DNA of 64,000 bases from Streptomyces hokutonensis. Its GTDB lineage: Bacteria > Actinomycetota > Actinomycetes > Streptomycetales > Streptomycetaceae. Below are positions 53,831-62,242 of this stretch, piece after piece. A program made the position numbers and the translations under genes. The number at the start of each line of letters is the position of its first letter. The stretch's first letter is position 1. The DNA lies in the NCBI RefSeq assembly GCF_000376565.1, contig NZ_BARG01000083.1, forward strand, positions 1 through 64,000. The letters run 5' to 3'. A model generated the notes under the pieces. That model was not told the DNA's origin and ran no database searches. It was given only the letters and a program-made list of their open reading frames with translations.

Positions 53831-55098
53831 GCGGGCACTCCCAGTTGGCGGCTGAAGTGGTGCAGCTCGGGCAGTGCCCGGCGGCGGTCGCGGGCTGCCA
53901 TGTCGGCGACCAGTTCGCGTACGGCCGGTCGGCGGATGTCCTGGGCCGCACAGCTCTCGGCGATGCGCAGGGCCTGGTAGCCGTCGGCGAGTCTGCCCTG
54001 CTGACTGTAGGCGCGGGCGGTCTCCACCCAGAGCGCGGCCCGGCGCTCGGGGACGGGAATGTGGCGTCGCATGAGGGGCCGTGCGGTTTCCAGCGCGATG
54101 CCGGCGTCGCCGAAGGAGACGGCCGCGCTGATCTCGTGCAGAGCCACGTTGGTGGGGCTGAAGTTCGCCCAAGCGTCGGGCCGGTCGAAGGAGACGTAGC
54201 GTGCCACTTCCTTGGCCTCGGTGAGGAAGTCCTGGGTGGTGGCGCGATCGCCGTTTCTACTGGCGGCGGTCACCCCGCGCAGCAACAACAGGCCGACCGC
54301 TGCCAGATACCGGGGCGAGCGCTGGTCGTAGGAACATGTGAGCTGGTCGGCAGTGTGGCGGACCATGTTCACGGCCTGGGCTGTGTGTTTCTCGCGTACG
54401 AGGACGTGGGCGTGAACGCGGACACTGGCGGCGAGGACGATGGGATCCCCCGACCGTTCCGCCTCGGCCATGGCCCGACCGGCCGCGAGCCAGGCGTTGC
54501 CCTGATCGGCTCGCTTCAGCAGCAGACTCACCGACGTCTGGTACGCGGTGGCGAGCAATCCGGACGCCTCCGCCGAGCCGGATGAGCCGCTGGCGGCATG
54601 GCGCAGGTCGGTGATCAGACCCGGCAGCGTCCGCTCCAGATCCGTGTAGTCGCACGTGCAGAACATCCGGCGTACGTCCCGTGTCCGGTCCCGTAGCTCG
54701 TCGATGTCCAGGGCTTGCCCGGTGGCAGCAGGGATCGTGCTTGGCAGCAGGACCTGTACCAGGTCGAAATGCGCTGCGGTGGACGACGGCGTAGCCGCGA
54801 GAGCTGCGACGCTCGCGGCCAGGAAGGTACGGCGGTGCATGTCCTCTGTTCCGGGGTCGGCGGGGCTGGTGTCGGAGGAGGCGGCGAGACCGAGACGGTC
54901 CAGTGGAATGTCCAGCACCTGCGCGATCTCGCGCAGCGTGCGCACGTCCTCGGTGCCCCTGCCGCTCTCCAGACGGCTCACCTTCGACTGGTGGTACCCC
55001 AGGGCGGCGGCAACCTCAGTCTGCGAACGCCGCTGTAACACGCGGGCCTGACGGATCACTTCGCCGATCCGTCTCGCTTCACTCTGTGCCTCGGCCAT
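53827..55098 (-). CDS. XRE regulator with TPR-like sensory region, cargo regulator
   Basis: A 423-residue protein: N-terminal helix-turn-helix (residues 8-65, RRSQTEVAAALGYHQSKVSR and LESGRGTEDVRTL), then MHRRTFLAASVAALAATPSS, which looks like a Tat signal but is common in Streptomyces XRE-TPR regulators, then helical TPR-like repeats to the C-terminus. ATG 55098 has the family start. It overlaps the flavoprotein gene and is divergent from the cargo operon at 55275, so it probably controls both. Confidence 0.82.
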   Translation of the reverse strand: MAEAQSEARRIGEVIRQARVLQRRSQTEVAAALGYHQSKVSRLESGRGTEDVRTLREIAQVLDIPLDRLGLAASSDTSPADPGTEDMHRRTFLAASVAALAATPSSTAAHFDLVQVLLPSTIPAATGQALDIDELRDRTRDVRRMFCTCDYTDLERTLPGLITDLRHAASGSSGSAEASGLLATAYQTSVSLLLKRADQGNAWLAAGRAMAEAERSGDPIVLAASVRVHAHVLVREKHTAQAVNMVRHTADQLTCSYDQRSPRYLAAVGLLLLRGVTAASRNGDRATTQDFLTEAKEVARYVSFDRPDAWANFSPTNVALHEISAAVSFGDAGIALETARPLMRRHIPVPERRAALWVETARAYSQQGRLADGYQALRIAESCAAQDIRRPAVRELVADMAARDRRRALPELHHFSRQLGVPA

Positions 55099-55274
55099 CT
55101 GTGCCACGGCCCCTTCTGCCGTCGCCGATCCTGCCAGCTCAACCGAGCGTAACCGAGCGGCAATTGACCGCGATGCAGCTCCTGCATAAGTCATGCGGCG
55201 CCAGCACACGGCGTGGCCCCGCCTGCCTCCGAAGCGGTTGCGTGGAGTTGCCACACCGATCCAGGAGGCCGCTC

Positions 55275-55706
55275 ATGGAAGCGCATCAGATCCATTTCCC
55301 CGTTCACGGCACACCTGCTGCCGCCAGCTCCGCGCGCCGGCAACTCGCCATCGGGATACGGGCCTGGGACGCCTCCCTCGATCAGGAACTCCTGGAAACA
55401 GCGGAGTTGGTCGCCGCCGAGTTGCTCGCCAACGCGGTACGGCACGCGGGCCACGGCCCCATCTCGGCCGGCGCCCGACTGAACGACGAACGCCTGCTGA
55501 TCGAAGTGACCGATGCCAGCTCCAAGGCCCCGCAGATCGGACTGCCTGACGTGGAAGAGGAAGGCGGGCGCGGCCTGTTCATCGTCGCCGCCCTCGCGGA
55601 CCGCCACGGGATCGAGCCACTGCCATCCGGCAAGCGGTGCTGGGCCGAGTTCAAGGTCAGCGGCCCGGACCAGCCCTCACGATGCCTTCCCCTGCAAAGG
55701 AGTTGA
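55275..55706 (+). CDS. HATPase-fold ATP-binding protein (anti-sigma-factor-like)
   Basis: A 143-residue RsbW/SpoIIAB-like ATPase domain with N-box ELLANAVRHAG and G-box GGRGLFIVAALADRHG. In Streptomyces such proteins pair with XRE regulators as small regulatory modules. AGGAGG precedes ATG 55275 by 7 nt. The ribosome site of the next gene lies inside its last codons, so it is the first gene of the cargo operon. Confidence 0.85.
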   Translation: MEAHQIHFPVHGTPAAASSARRQLAIGIRAWDASLDQELLETAELVAAELLANAVRHAGHGPISAGARLNDERLLIEVTDASSKAPQIGLPDVEEEGGRGLFIVAALADRHGIEPLPSGKRCWAEFKVSGPDQPSRCLPLQRS

Positions 55707-55709
55707 CGG

Positions 55710-57029
55710 TTGACAGCCGTAAGGATTCCCCCGGTCGCCGCCGAAGTGGTCGCTATCCGGCCAGGCACCTCTCTCACCGGTTCCGTGACAGTCGACGGGT
55801 CCAAGAACGCAGCCCTGCCACTCCTGGCAGCCGCCGCGGCCCTGCACCGCCCAGTACATGTGGGCAACGTCCCGGCGAACACCGACGTCGAAACGATGCT
55901 CACCCTGCTCCAGCAGTCCGGCTGGCACACGGCCCACCCCGTCACCGATCCCCACACCGCGGTCATCCTGCCCAGCGACAGGCCGCAAGCGGAGCCCGAC
56001 CCCGAGACCGCTGCACGCATCCGAGCCTCGTACTACCTCGTACCAGCACTGCTCGGCGCCTGCGGACGGGCCCGTCTCCCCTGGCCAGGCGGGTGCCGGA
56101 TCGGGGAGCGCGGCATGGAACAGCACTTCGCGGTCTACGAGCGCTTCGGCGACCGTACGACCGTCGACGACCGGGGCTACCTCGTGGAAGCAGCCGCCGC
56201 ACAGACCGGAACGGTCTCGATCACGCTGCCCTTCCGCTCCCGAGGTGCGACCATCGCCGCCGTCCTGCGCGCGGTCGTGGCCGGACGCGCACTGCGGCTG
56301 GGCGGGCCCAATCTCTCGCCGGAAGTGCTCAGTGTCGTAGAGGCGTTGCGGATGGCTGGATGGCAGTGCCGGGCCGGCGAGTCTCTTCTTTCGCTCGCGC
56401 CGCCCCCGTCCGCTCCCACGGAGTCCATCGCCTGGAAGGTGCCCGGCGACAAGATCGAGGCAGGCACGCTGGCCTGTGCCGTCGCAGTGACGGGCGGCGA
56501 GGCGCGTATCTGCGGCGTACGCGGCGATGACGTCGTTCCCCTGGTCAGCGCTCTACGACAGCTCGGTGTGCCCGCGAGCACCGAGGACGACGTACTGACC
56601 ATCCACGCCCAAGACACCCACCCCACCAGCCGGCCGCTACGAGCCGTCGCCTCCCTCGCCCCCGGCGGCCTGGACGCCGACTTCGAACCGCCCCTGATGG
56701 CCTTGGCCCTCACCCGCCCCGGCACCCATCTCTTCTCCGACACCATCAACCCCGGCCGCCACGGCAACCTCCTGCCTCAACTCGCCCGCCTCGGCGCCGA
56801 GATCCACGACCTGTCGCCCACCAAGTGCCGTCTCACCGGCCCGCAGCAACTGACCGGCACCGGAGTGGAGGCCACCGACATCCGCACGGGCTCCGCCCTG
56901 CTCATCGCCGGCCTCACTGCACGCGGTGTCACCACGCTGGGTGGCCTCGACCAACTCCGTCGCGGACACGCCGACTTGCCCACCAAGCTCCACGCCCTCG
57001 GCGCCGACATCTGTGAGGTCACCCCATGA
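55710..57029 (+). CDS. MurA-like enolpyruvyl (carboxyvinyl) transferase
   Basis: A 439-residue EPSP-synthase-fold enzyme nearest to MurA (UDP-GlcNAc 1-carboxyvinyltransferase). DGSKNAALPLL (K32, N33) matches the PEP-binding motif, RASYYLVPALLGACG the UDP-sugar helix, and PGGCRIGERG holds C129, the counterpart of the fosfomycin-reactive Cys. DADFEPPLMALAL holds the catalytic Asp. Essential MurA is elsewhere in the chromosome, so this cargo copy should act on another acceptor, perhaps a nucleotide, as NikO/PolA do in nikkomycin/polyoxin pathways. TTG 55710 has AAGGAG 7 nt upstream. Confidence 0.88.
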   Translation: MTAVRIPPVAAEVVAIRPGTSLTGSVTVDGSKNAALPLLAAAAALHRPVHVGNVPANTDVETMLTLLQQSGWHTAHPVTDPHTAVILPSDRPQAEPDPETAARIRASYYLVPALLGACGRARLPWPGGCRIGERGMEQHFAVYERFGDRTTVDDRGYLVEAAAAQTGTVSITLPFRSRGATIAAVLRAVVAGRALRLGGPNLSPEVLSVVEALRMAGWQCRAGESLLSLAPPPSAPTESIAWKVPGDKIEAGTLACAVAVTGGEARICGVRGDDVVPLVSALRQLGVPASTEDDVLTIHAQDTHPTSRPLRAVASLAPGGLDADFEPPLMALALTRPGTHLFSDTINPGRHGNLLPQLARLGAEIHDLSPTKCRLTGPQQLTGTGVEATDIRTGSALLIAGLTARGVTTLGGLDQLRRGHADLPTKLHALGADICEVTP

Positions 57030-58255
57030 GCCGACGGTTACGGAAGATCGTCGCTACGACCGACGTCCACTCCGCCTTCGACGCGGCCATGCCGATGCTC
57101 ACCCACCTCCACACCGCCAGGGCCGAGAGCCTGATCGTGGACTGCGGCGACTTCTTCGAAGGGAGCGGCTACTACCGCTTCGGCAAGGGCCAGATCGAGC
57201 GCGAGATCCTCACCAGCCTGTACGACCTGCTCGCGCCCGGGAATCACGGCTGGCCGCACTACTTCGAACCAGGGCTGCACGACATGACCGTGTGCGCCAA
57301 CGCCTCCGACACCAACGGCAAACCGCTCTTCGACCGCGTGCGAATCAAGCGGATCGGCGGCCAGCGAGTCGCCATCACGGCGGTGATCGGTCCCCAGGCG
57401 TTCAACACGATCCCCACCCGCGACCGCAAAGGCCACCGCGTCACCAACCCGGCCCATGCCCTGCGCGAGGTGATGCTGGAGAACCACCACCGAGCCGACG
57501 CCTGGATCGTGTTGTCCCACTCCGGCTTCGAGGAGGACCTGAAGCTGGCCGCCGCCTGCCCGTTCGCGGACGTCATCTTCGCCGGCCACTGCCACAGCGA
57601 CACCTACGGCCCGGTGCGCATCGGCGACACCTTGGTCGTCAAGGGACGCGAACTCTGCATCGGCTACGCCACCGCAGAACCGGGCGGCAGCGGCTGGGCC
57701 GCCCGCACATGCACCTTTCCCAACGCCACCGCAGTTCCCGAAGACCTCGCTACGGTGCGGGAGAAGATCTCCCTCTTCAGCCGGAAGCTGGCGAGCCCGC
57801 TCGGAACCGTGAACGAGCCCTACCGCAATGGAGAGTTGGACCGCAGCCGTCTGCTGCGAGAGATCGCCGGTCGACTCCACTCCGGCCTCGGCGCAGACGC
57901 GGTGATCCTCAACGAGACCGCGCTCCGTTCCGTACCGCTCGGCGAAGTACTCACCCTCGGCGACCTGTTGGCCATCGAGCCCTTCGACAACCACCTCGTC
58001 CACGCCGTCCTTCCTGACGAGCACGCCCAGGACCACGACAAGCTGCTCACGCAACTCGCTGAATGCGTGGGCCCGTTGGTCATCGCTCCCACGCCTCTTC
58101 CGTCGGCGATAAGCAGCGTGCTGACGACGGGCTACCTCGCCGACAGCCATCTGGGCGGCCGAACACATCAAGCCGGGCTCCGGCTCAGCCAAGCAGTACG
58201 CCGCGTCCTGGCCACCACCTTGCCCGGCGGCGCCACCGAGGGAGGCGAGCAGTGA
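57026..58255 (+). CDS. 5'-nucleotidase-like metallophosphoesterase
   Basis: A 409-residue UshA-type two-domain protein without a signal peptide, so cytosolic. Metal motifs: TTDVHSAF (DxH), DCGDFFEGS (GD), APGNHGW (GNH, with Gly replacing the usual Asp/Glu), LSHSGFEED and FAGHCHSD. The C-terminal 5'-nucleotidase domain carries NETALRSVPLGEVLTLGDLL. Coupled by ATGA to the MurA-like gene and by GTGA to the next. It probably removes phosphate from a nucleotide or nucleotide-sugar in the pathway. Confidence 0.85.
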   Translation: MSRRLRKIVATTDVHSAFDAAMPMLTHLHTARAESLIVDCGDFFEGSGYYRFGKGQIEREILTSLYDLLAPGNHGWPHYFEPGLHDMTVCANASDTNGKPLFDRVRIKRIGGQRVAITAVIGPQAFNTIPTRDRKGHRVTNPAHALREVMLENHHRADAWIVLSHSGFEEDLKLAAACPFADVIFAGHCHSDTYGPVRIGDTLVVKGRELCIGYATAEPGGSGWAARTCTFPNATAVPEDLATVREKISLFSRKLASPLGTVNEPYRNGELDRSRLLREIAGRLHSGLGADAVILNETALRSVPLGEVLTLGDLLAIEPFDNHLVHAVLPDEHAQDHDKLLTQLAECVGPLVIAPTPLPSAISSVLTTGYLADSHLGGRTHQAGLRLSQAVRRVLATTLPGGATEGGEQ

Positions 58256-58791
58256 TCCTCACCGGCCCCGAGATCACCGCCGCTGCCCGCGACGGTCGCC
58301 TGACCATCGACCCCTTCGAGCTGGAGCAGGTCAACCCCAACAGCTACAACGTCCGCCTCGGCCCCACCCTGCTGACCTACGCCGACACCGTGATCGACTC
58401 CCACCGTCCCAACCTCACGCGTGAGATGGAGATCGGGACAGACGGATACGTGCTCCAGCCCGGCGAGTTGTACCTCGGGCACACCCTCGAACAGGTCGGC
58501 TCCAACTCCTTCGTGCCGCTGCTGTTCGGCCGCTCCTCGGTCGGCAGGCTCGGCCTCTTCGTCGAAATCACCGCACCCATCGGCGACATCGGCTTCCACG
58601 GCCAGTGGACGCTGATGCTCTCGCCAGTCCGTCCGCTACGGGTGTACGCCGACATGAAGATCGCGCAGATCATGTTCTTCGTCTCCACCGGTGAAATTGA
58701 CCCCTACCAAGGCAAGTACCAGGCCGCCACAGGTCCGCAGCCGTCGAGGTACTGGCGGGATGTCGCTCCGGTGAAGGCGGTCGCCTCGTGA
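58252..58791 (+). CDS. dCTP deaminase-like protein 1 (lacks catalytic Glu)
   Basis: A 179-residue Dcd/dUTPase-fold protein. The triphosphate-binding motif is intact, GRSSVGRLGLFVEITAP (R94, S95, S96, R99). The position of the catalytic Glu in the TLEL motif is Met122 (WTLMLSPVRP). Canonical deaminases need this Glu, so the protein alone should not deaminate. Overlaps upstream and downstream genes by 4 nt (GTGA). Probably pairs with the next gene product. Confidence 0.85.
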   Translation: MILTGPEITAAARDGRLTIDPFELEQVNPNSYNVRLGPTLLTYADTVIDSHRPNLTREMEIGTDGYVLQPGELYLGHTLEQVGSNSFVPLLFGRSSVGRLGLFVEITAPIGDIGFHGQWTLMLSPVRPLRVYADMKIAQIMFFVSTGEIDPYQGKYQAATGPQPSRYWRDVAPVKAVAS

Positions 58792-59324
58792 TCCTGACCC
58801 GCCCCGCGATCAGAGCCGCCCTTCAGGCTGGCGAGATCACGATCGAGCCGTACGATCCCGCCCGTCTCTCCCCGAACGCCTACGACTGGCGGCTCGGCGA
58901 CACTCTTCGCGTCTGCGCTGGTGAACTAGACGCCGCCGCCCCCACCGCGTTCGTCGAACAGGTCATCCCCGCAACGGGCTTGGTGCTCAAGCCGGAGGTG
59001 CTCTACCTCGGTGTCACGCTGGAGAAGACCGGTTCGGAGACGTACGCGCAGATGCTCAACGGCGATCGGACCATCGGCACCCTCGGCATCTGGGTCCACG
59101 TCTCCGCCCCGCTCGGCCACCAAGGTCACGCCATTCGCTGGACGTTGGAGATCCGGGCCGCCAAGCCCGTCCGGGTCTACCCGGGGATGACCTTCGGCAA
59201 GCTCGTCTTCCTCACCGCCTTCGGCACGTCGGCCAGCTACCAGCAGCAGCTTTCCAAGTACGCGACGACGGACGGCATCGACATCTCCCGCCTCTACGAG
59301 GAGATCCCCGGAGGAGTCCTGTGA
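58788..59324 (+). CDS. dCTP deaminase-like protein 2 (has Glu, lacks RSS motif)
   Basis: A 178-residue paralogue of the previous product, with matching order of strands (LSPNAYDWRLG against VNPNSYNVRLG). Here the phosphate motif is altered to GDRTIGTLG (D93, R94, T95; T98 in place of Arg), but E121 is kept in RWTLEIRA. It therefore has the feature its neighbour lacks and lacks the one its neighbour keeps. Dcd enzymes are trimers with sites at subunit interfaces, so a shared site in a hetero-oligomer is plausible. Confidence 0.82.
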   Translation: MILTRPAIRAALQAGEITIEPYDPARLSPNAYDWRLGDTLRVCAGELDAAAPTAFVEQVIPATGLVLKPEVLYLGVTLEKTGSETYAQMLNGDRTIGTLGIWVHVSAPLGHQGHAIRWTLEIRAAKPVRVYPGMTFGKLVFLTAFGTSASYQQQLSKYATTDGIDISRLYEEIPGGVL

Positions 59325-60436
59325 GTCCCCGCCCAGCCGCCGGGCCGCTGGCCGCCACCCTGCTGGACCTGCCCGCCGGAAGTCCGGGCGGCAGCGTCGA
59401 ACTCTTCCTCGACCTCTACACGGGCGAGTGCCCCCTCATCCCCGCACGGGCGTTCATGCTCGGCCCGTCCAACCCGAAGCGTCTTCTCCCCGCTGGGCTC
59501 GACCTGCTGTCCGTGGCCGGCAAGTGCCTGGAAGGCCCGGCCTTCGGCAGCTACGTCACAGCCCTACGCAGGGCCCTCACAGCCGCGATCGACCCAAACC
59601 AGATCGGCGTCCTGCACCTTCAGCACCTGACATTCGGCGCCACCCCAGCCCTGATCCGAGCCCTGCCTCTGCATCCCCGCATCGCCCTGGTCCACGGCAC
59701 CGACCTGATCTTCGCCGAGACCCACCGTGATCAACTCCGAGTCCTGCGCGAGACCGCGAGAGCCGCAGACGCGATCGTCGTGCCCACGGTGGCAATGGCC
59801 GACCGCCTGCTCAAGCTCGCCCCGCAGATCGACCGCAGGAAGATCACCCACATCCCCTGGGGCATCCCCGACCACCTGCTCACCGACCCACCACCCCGGC
59901 CAACTCGCGCCTCTGCCAGCCACCTACGGCTGCTGTACGCGGGACGGCTGACCGCAGAGAAGGGAGGCGACGCCCTGATCAAGAGCCTGGCGCCCGTGCC
60001 AGGTATCGAGCTGAGCATCGCTGCGCCTAGGTCCCAATTCCACGCCCTGGCACCGCTGTTGCAACGGGCCGGCCTACGGCCCCGCTACCTCGGCTGGCTC
60101 CGCCGTCCACAACTGTGGAAGACGTTCGCCGAGCACGACGTACTGGTCATGCCGTCCACCACTCTGGAGGCCATGGGCCTGGTCGCGCTGGAGGCGCAAG
60201 CCTGTGGACTGCCCGTCCTCTACCAACCCGTACCCGGCCTCAACGAGGCCCTCGCCGCCTCCGGAATGGCCACAGATTTCACCAACTCGGCCGCTCTCGC
60301 CAGCGATCTGGATCGGCTGCGAACTTCTCCGGGCCTACTCTCCGCGCTGCGGCAGTCGGGCTACGCGAACGCTGCTCGCTACCCACTGTCGGTTGCCGCA
60401 CAAGCTCTGATCGACCTCGGCCACCAACTCTCCTGA
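59321..60436 (+). CDS. GT4-type glycosyltransferase
   Basis: A 371-residue GT-B glycosyltransferase. The N-terminal acceptor domain starts at LLDLPAGSPGGSVELFLDL; the C-terminal donor domain has RLLYAGRLTAEKGGDALI and TLEAMGLVALEAQACGLPVL, the ExxGxxxxEA nucleotide-sugar motif. GTG 59321 overlaps the previous stop (GTGA). Last coupled gene of the operon. It probably glycosylates the product of the upstream enzymes. Confidence 0.87.
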   Translation: MSPRPAAGPLAATLLDLPAGSPGGSVELFLDLYTGECPLIPARAFMLGPSNPKRLLPAGLDLLSVAGKCLEGPAFGSYVTALRRALTAAIDPNQIGVLHLQHLTFGATPALIRALPLHPRIALVHGTDLIFAETHRDQLRVLRETARAADAIVVPTVAMADRLLKLAPQIDRRKITHIPWGIPDHLLTDPPPRPTRASASHLRLLYAGRLTAEKGGDALIKSLAPVPGIELSIAAPRSQFHALAPLLQRAGLRPRYLGWLRRPQLWKTFAEHDVLVMPSTTLEAMGLVALEAQACGLPVLYQPVPGLNEALAASGMATDFTNSAALASDLDRLRTSPGLLSALRQSGYANAARYPLSVAAQALIDLGHQLS

Positions 60437-60555
60437 GCAGGTACAGAAACCGGGCCATCCGGCGGGGCGAGGGCAGCCCCGCACGCCGTTCCTCCACTCA
60501 CCCCACCCGCGTCACTACGCTGACCGACGGGATGCCCACTGCGAACAGGGAGACC

Positions 60556-61599
60556 ATGACGTATCGCACCGACCGCATCGAAGAGCTCCTGAATGAAGGC
60601 GTCCGAGACAAGGTCTACCCAGGCGCTGTATGGGCCGTCGGAGACGCCGCCGGAACCCGCATCCACGGCAACACAGGGGTTCTCGACCCCGAGCAGCCGG
60701 ACGCGCCGATGCGGTCCGACACCGTCTTCGACGCCGCCAGCCTCACCAAGATCCTCGCCGTGTGGTCCTCCATCGGCTCCCTCTGGGAAGAAGGCAAGCT
60801 CGACCTCGACTCTCCCCTCGGTACCTTCTGGCCCGAGGTCGAAGGCCACGCGCTCGGATCGGTGACCGCCCGCCAGTTGCTGACCCACACGGCAGGCGTC
60901 CCTCTGCGGGCTCAACTCAAGAACCTGTACGGCACCGACCCGCAGGACATCCGCGACGGCGTGCTGAGAGAAGCACTGCACCGCCAGCCCGGAGAAGCCG
61001 TCGAGTACACCGACCGGGCCGCCCTCATCCTCGGTTACCTCGCCGAACACCTCTCCGGACACCGCCTCGATCAACTCGCCACGGAGCGGATCTGGCAGCC
61101 GCTCGCCATGAACACCACCCGGTTCGGGCCGCTGCCCTCCGAGATCGCCGCGCGGTGCGCACCAACCGAACTCGACGAGGACACCAGCACTCACCTCAAA
61201 GGCGTCGCCCACGACTTCTCCGCTCGACTGCTGGGCGGTGTGTGCGGCATCGCCGGCGCATTCACCGTCGTCGACGATCTCGCCGCTTTCCTGCATTACA
61301 TGCTGGGCGAGACTTCCACTTCTGAGCAGGCCGGCTTCGGGCCGGCCTGGGTGACTGAGTCGCTGACGATCCAGACCGGTGAACTGGAGCCCGTACGCGG
61401 CCTGTTCTGGCACCCAGCTCCTGGTACCGAGCCGACCCAGGATGTCTGGGTGCACTACGGCTTCACCGGAACCGGCATGTGGATCTCACCCGACCAGGAG
61501 CGGTGGGCCGTACTGCTCACCAACAAGCTCTACTACACCCGCGACCGCCAGCCCCTCACCGAGATCCGCAACACCTTCCGCGGACTTGCCTTCGGCTGA
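60556..61599 (+). CDS. Serine hydrolase of the beta-lactamase/DD-peptidase fold
   Basis: A 347-residue class C-type hydrolase: SxxK as ASLTKILA (S62, K65), the Tyr motif VEYTDRAALILG, where YxN is YTD, and HYGFTGTG near 299-306 as HxG. No signal peptide, so cytosolic esterase or peptidase rather than a secreted beta-lactamase. ATG 60556 has GGGAG 3 nt upstream; ATG 60532 is an alternative. It lies 119 nt after the glycosyltransferase and may be in the same operon. Confidence 0.85.
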   Translation: MTYRTDRIEELLNEGVRDKVYPGAVWAVGDAAGTRIHGNTGVLDPEQPDAPMRSDTVFDAASLTKILAVWSSIGSLWEEGKLDLDSPLGTFWPEVEGHALGSVTARQLLTHTAGVPLRAQLKNLYGTDPQDIRDGVLREALHRQPGEAVEYTDRAALILGYLAEHLSGHRLDQLATERIWQPLAMNTTRFGPLPSEIAARCAPTELDEDTSTHLKGVAHDFSARLLGGVCGIAGAFTVVDDLAAFLHYMLGETSTSEQAGFGPAWVTESLTIQTGELEPVRGLFWHPAPGTEPTQDVWVHYGFTGTGMWISPDQERWAVLLTNKLYYTRDRQPLTEIRNTFRGLAFG

Positions 61600-61764
61600 G
61601 AAGCAGCCTGACCGACGTCGTCGCCTGGAAGGAAACCCCAACTTCAGGTGGTTCCGCAGCGGAGTGATTTCGCGTCAGTCTTGCTACTCCGGTTCCTGAG
61701 TGAGCTAAGGAGTCAGGGTTGTAAAGCTCTCGGCTACAGGCTTACTGGGGAGATAGTTGAACAC

Positions 61765-62064
61765 TTGTGCGTAAAGCGCCTAGTCCGAGCTTTGCGAGTG
61801 GTGGTGGCCTTCACTGCGAAGGGCGAAGCAACCATCGTTATCGTCGGCCCACACAGCGATGATCCGTACATAAACGTCTACACGCTTCTCTACGAGCTGG
61901 CTGGCTTGGAGCATCCGCCGCAGGGTGAGCGTGCGAAACCACCCTGCTGCAGCGCTGAGGATGGTCTTCCGCCGCTTGTTGGTCAGAGACTTGCTGATGA
62001 TTTGGTGAGCCGGGCTCGAAACTTGACGAGGGCTGGCAGTCGGCGGACTAGCCGGCGGGGCTGA
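61765..62064 (+). CDS. Small KPPCC-motif protein, unknown
   Basis: The frame reads LVRALRVVVAFTAKGEATIV, then GPHSDDPYINVYTLLYELAG, then RAKPPCCSAEDGLPPL. The strand pattern and Tyr-Leu-rich segment resemble a small protein family I have seen in Streptomyces elements, but I have no function for it. The start is uncertain: TTG 61765 follows GGGGAG, and open frame extends to 61648. Codon use is AT-richer than the cargo. Confidence 0.45.
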   Translation: MCVKRLVRALRVVVAFTAKGEATIVIVGPHSDDPYINVYTLLYELAGLEHPPQGERAKPPCCSAEDGLPPLVGQRLADDLVSRARNLTRAGSRRTSRRG

Positions 62065-62242
62065 CTGGTCGCAGCAGCCACAACCGCCCTGCAGTCGAGG
62101 TGAGGTTCCGATAGCTGCCAGATTCGCCACCGTGCCACATGCTCGGTTCTAGCTCCTTTACCGGCAGCGGCTGGCATTCCACTGCAGACATGTGTCCGCT
62201 GGAATCGAAAGTAGCCTTCAGCGACCAGCTTGCGTCGTGCCC

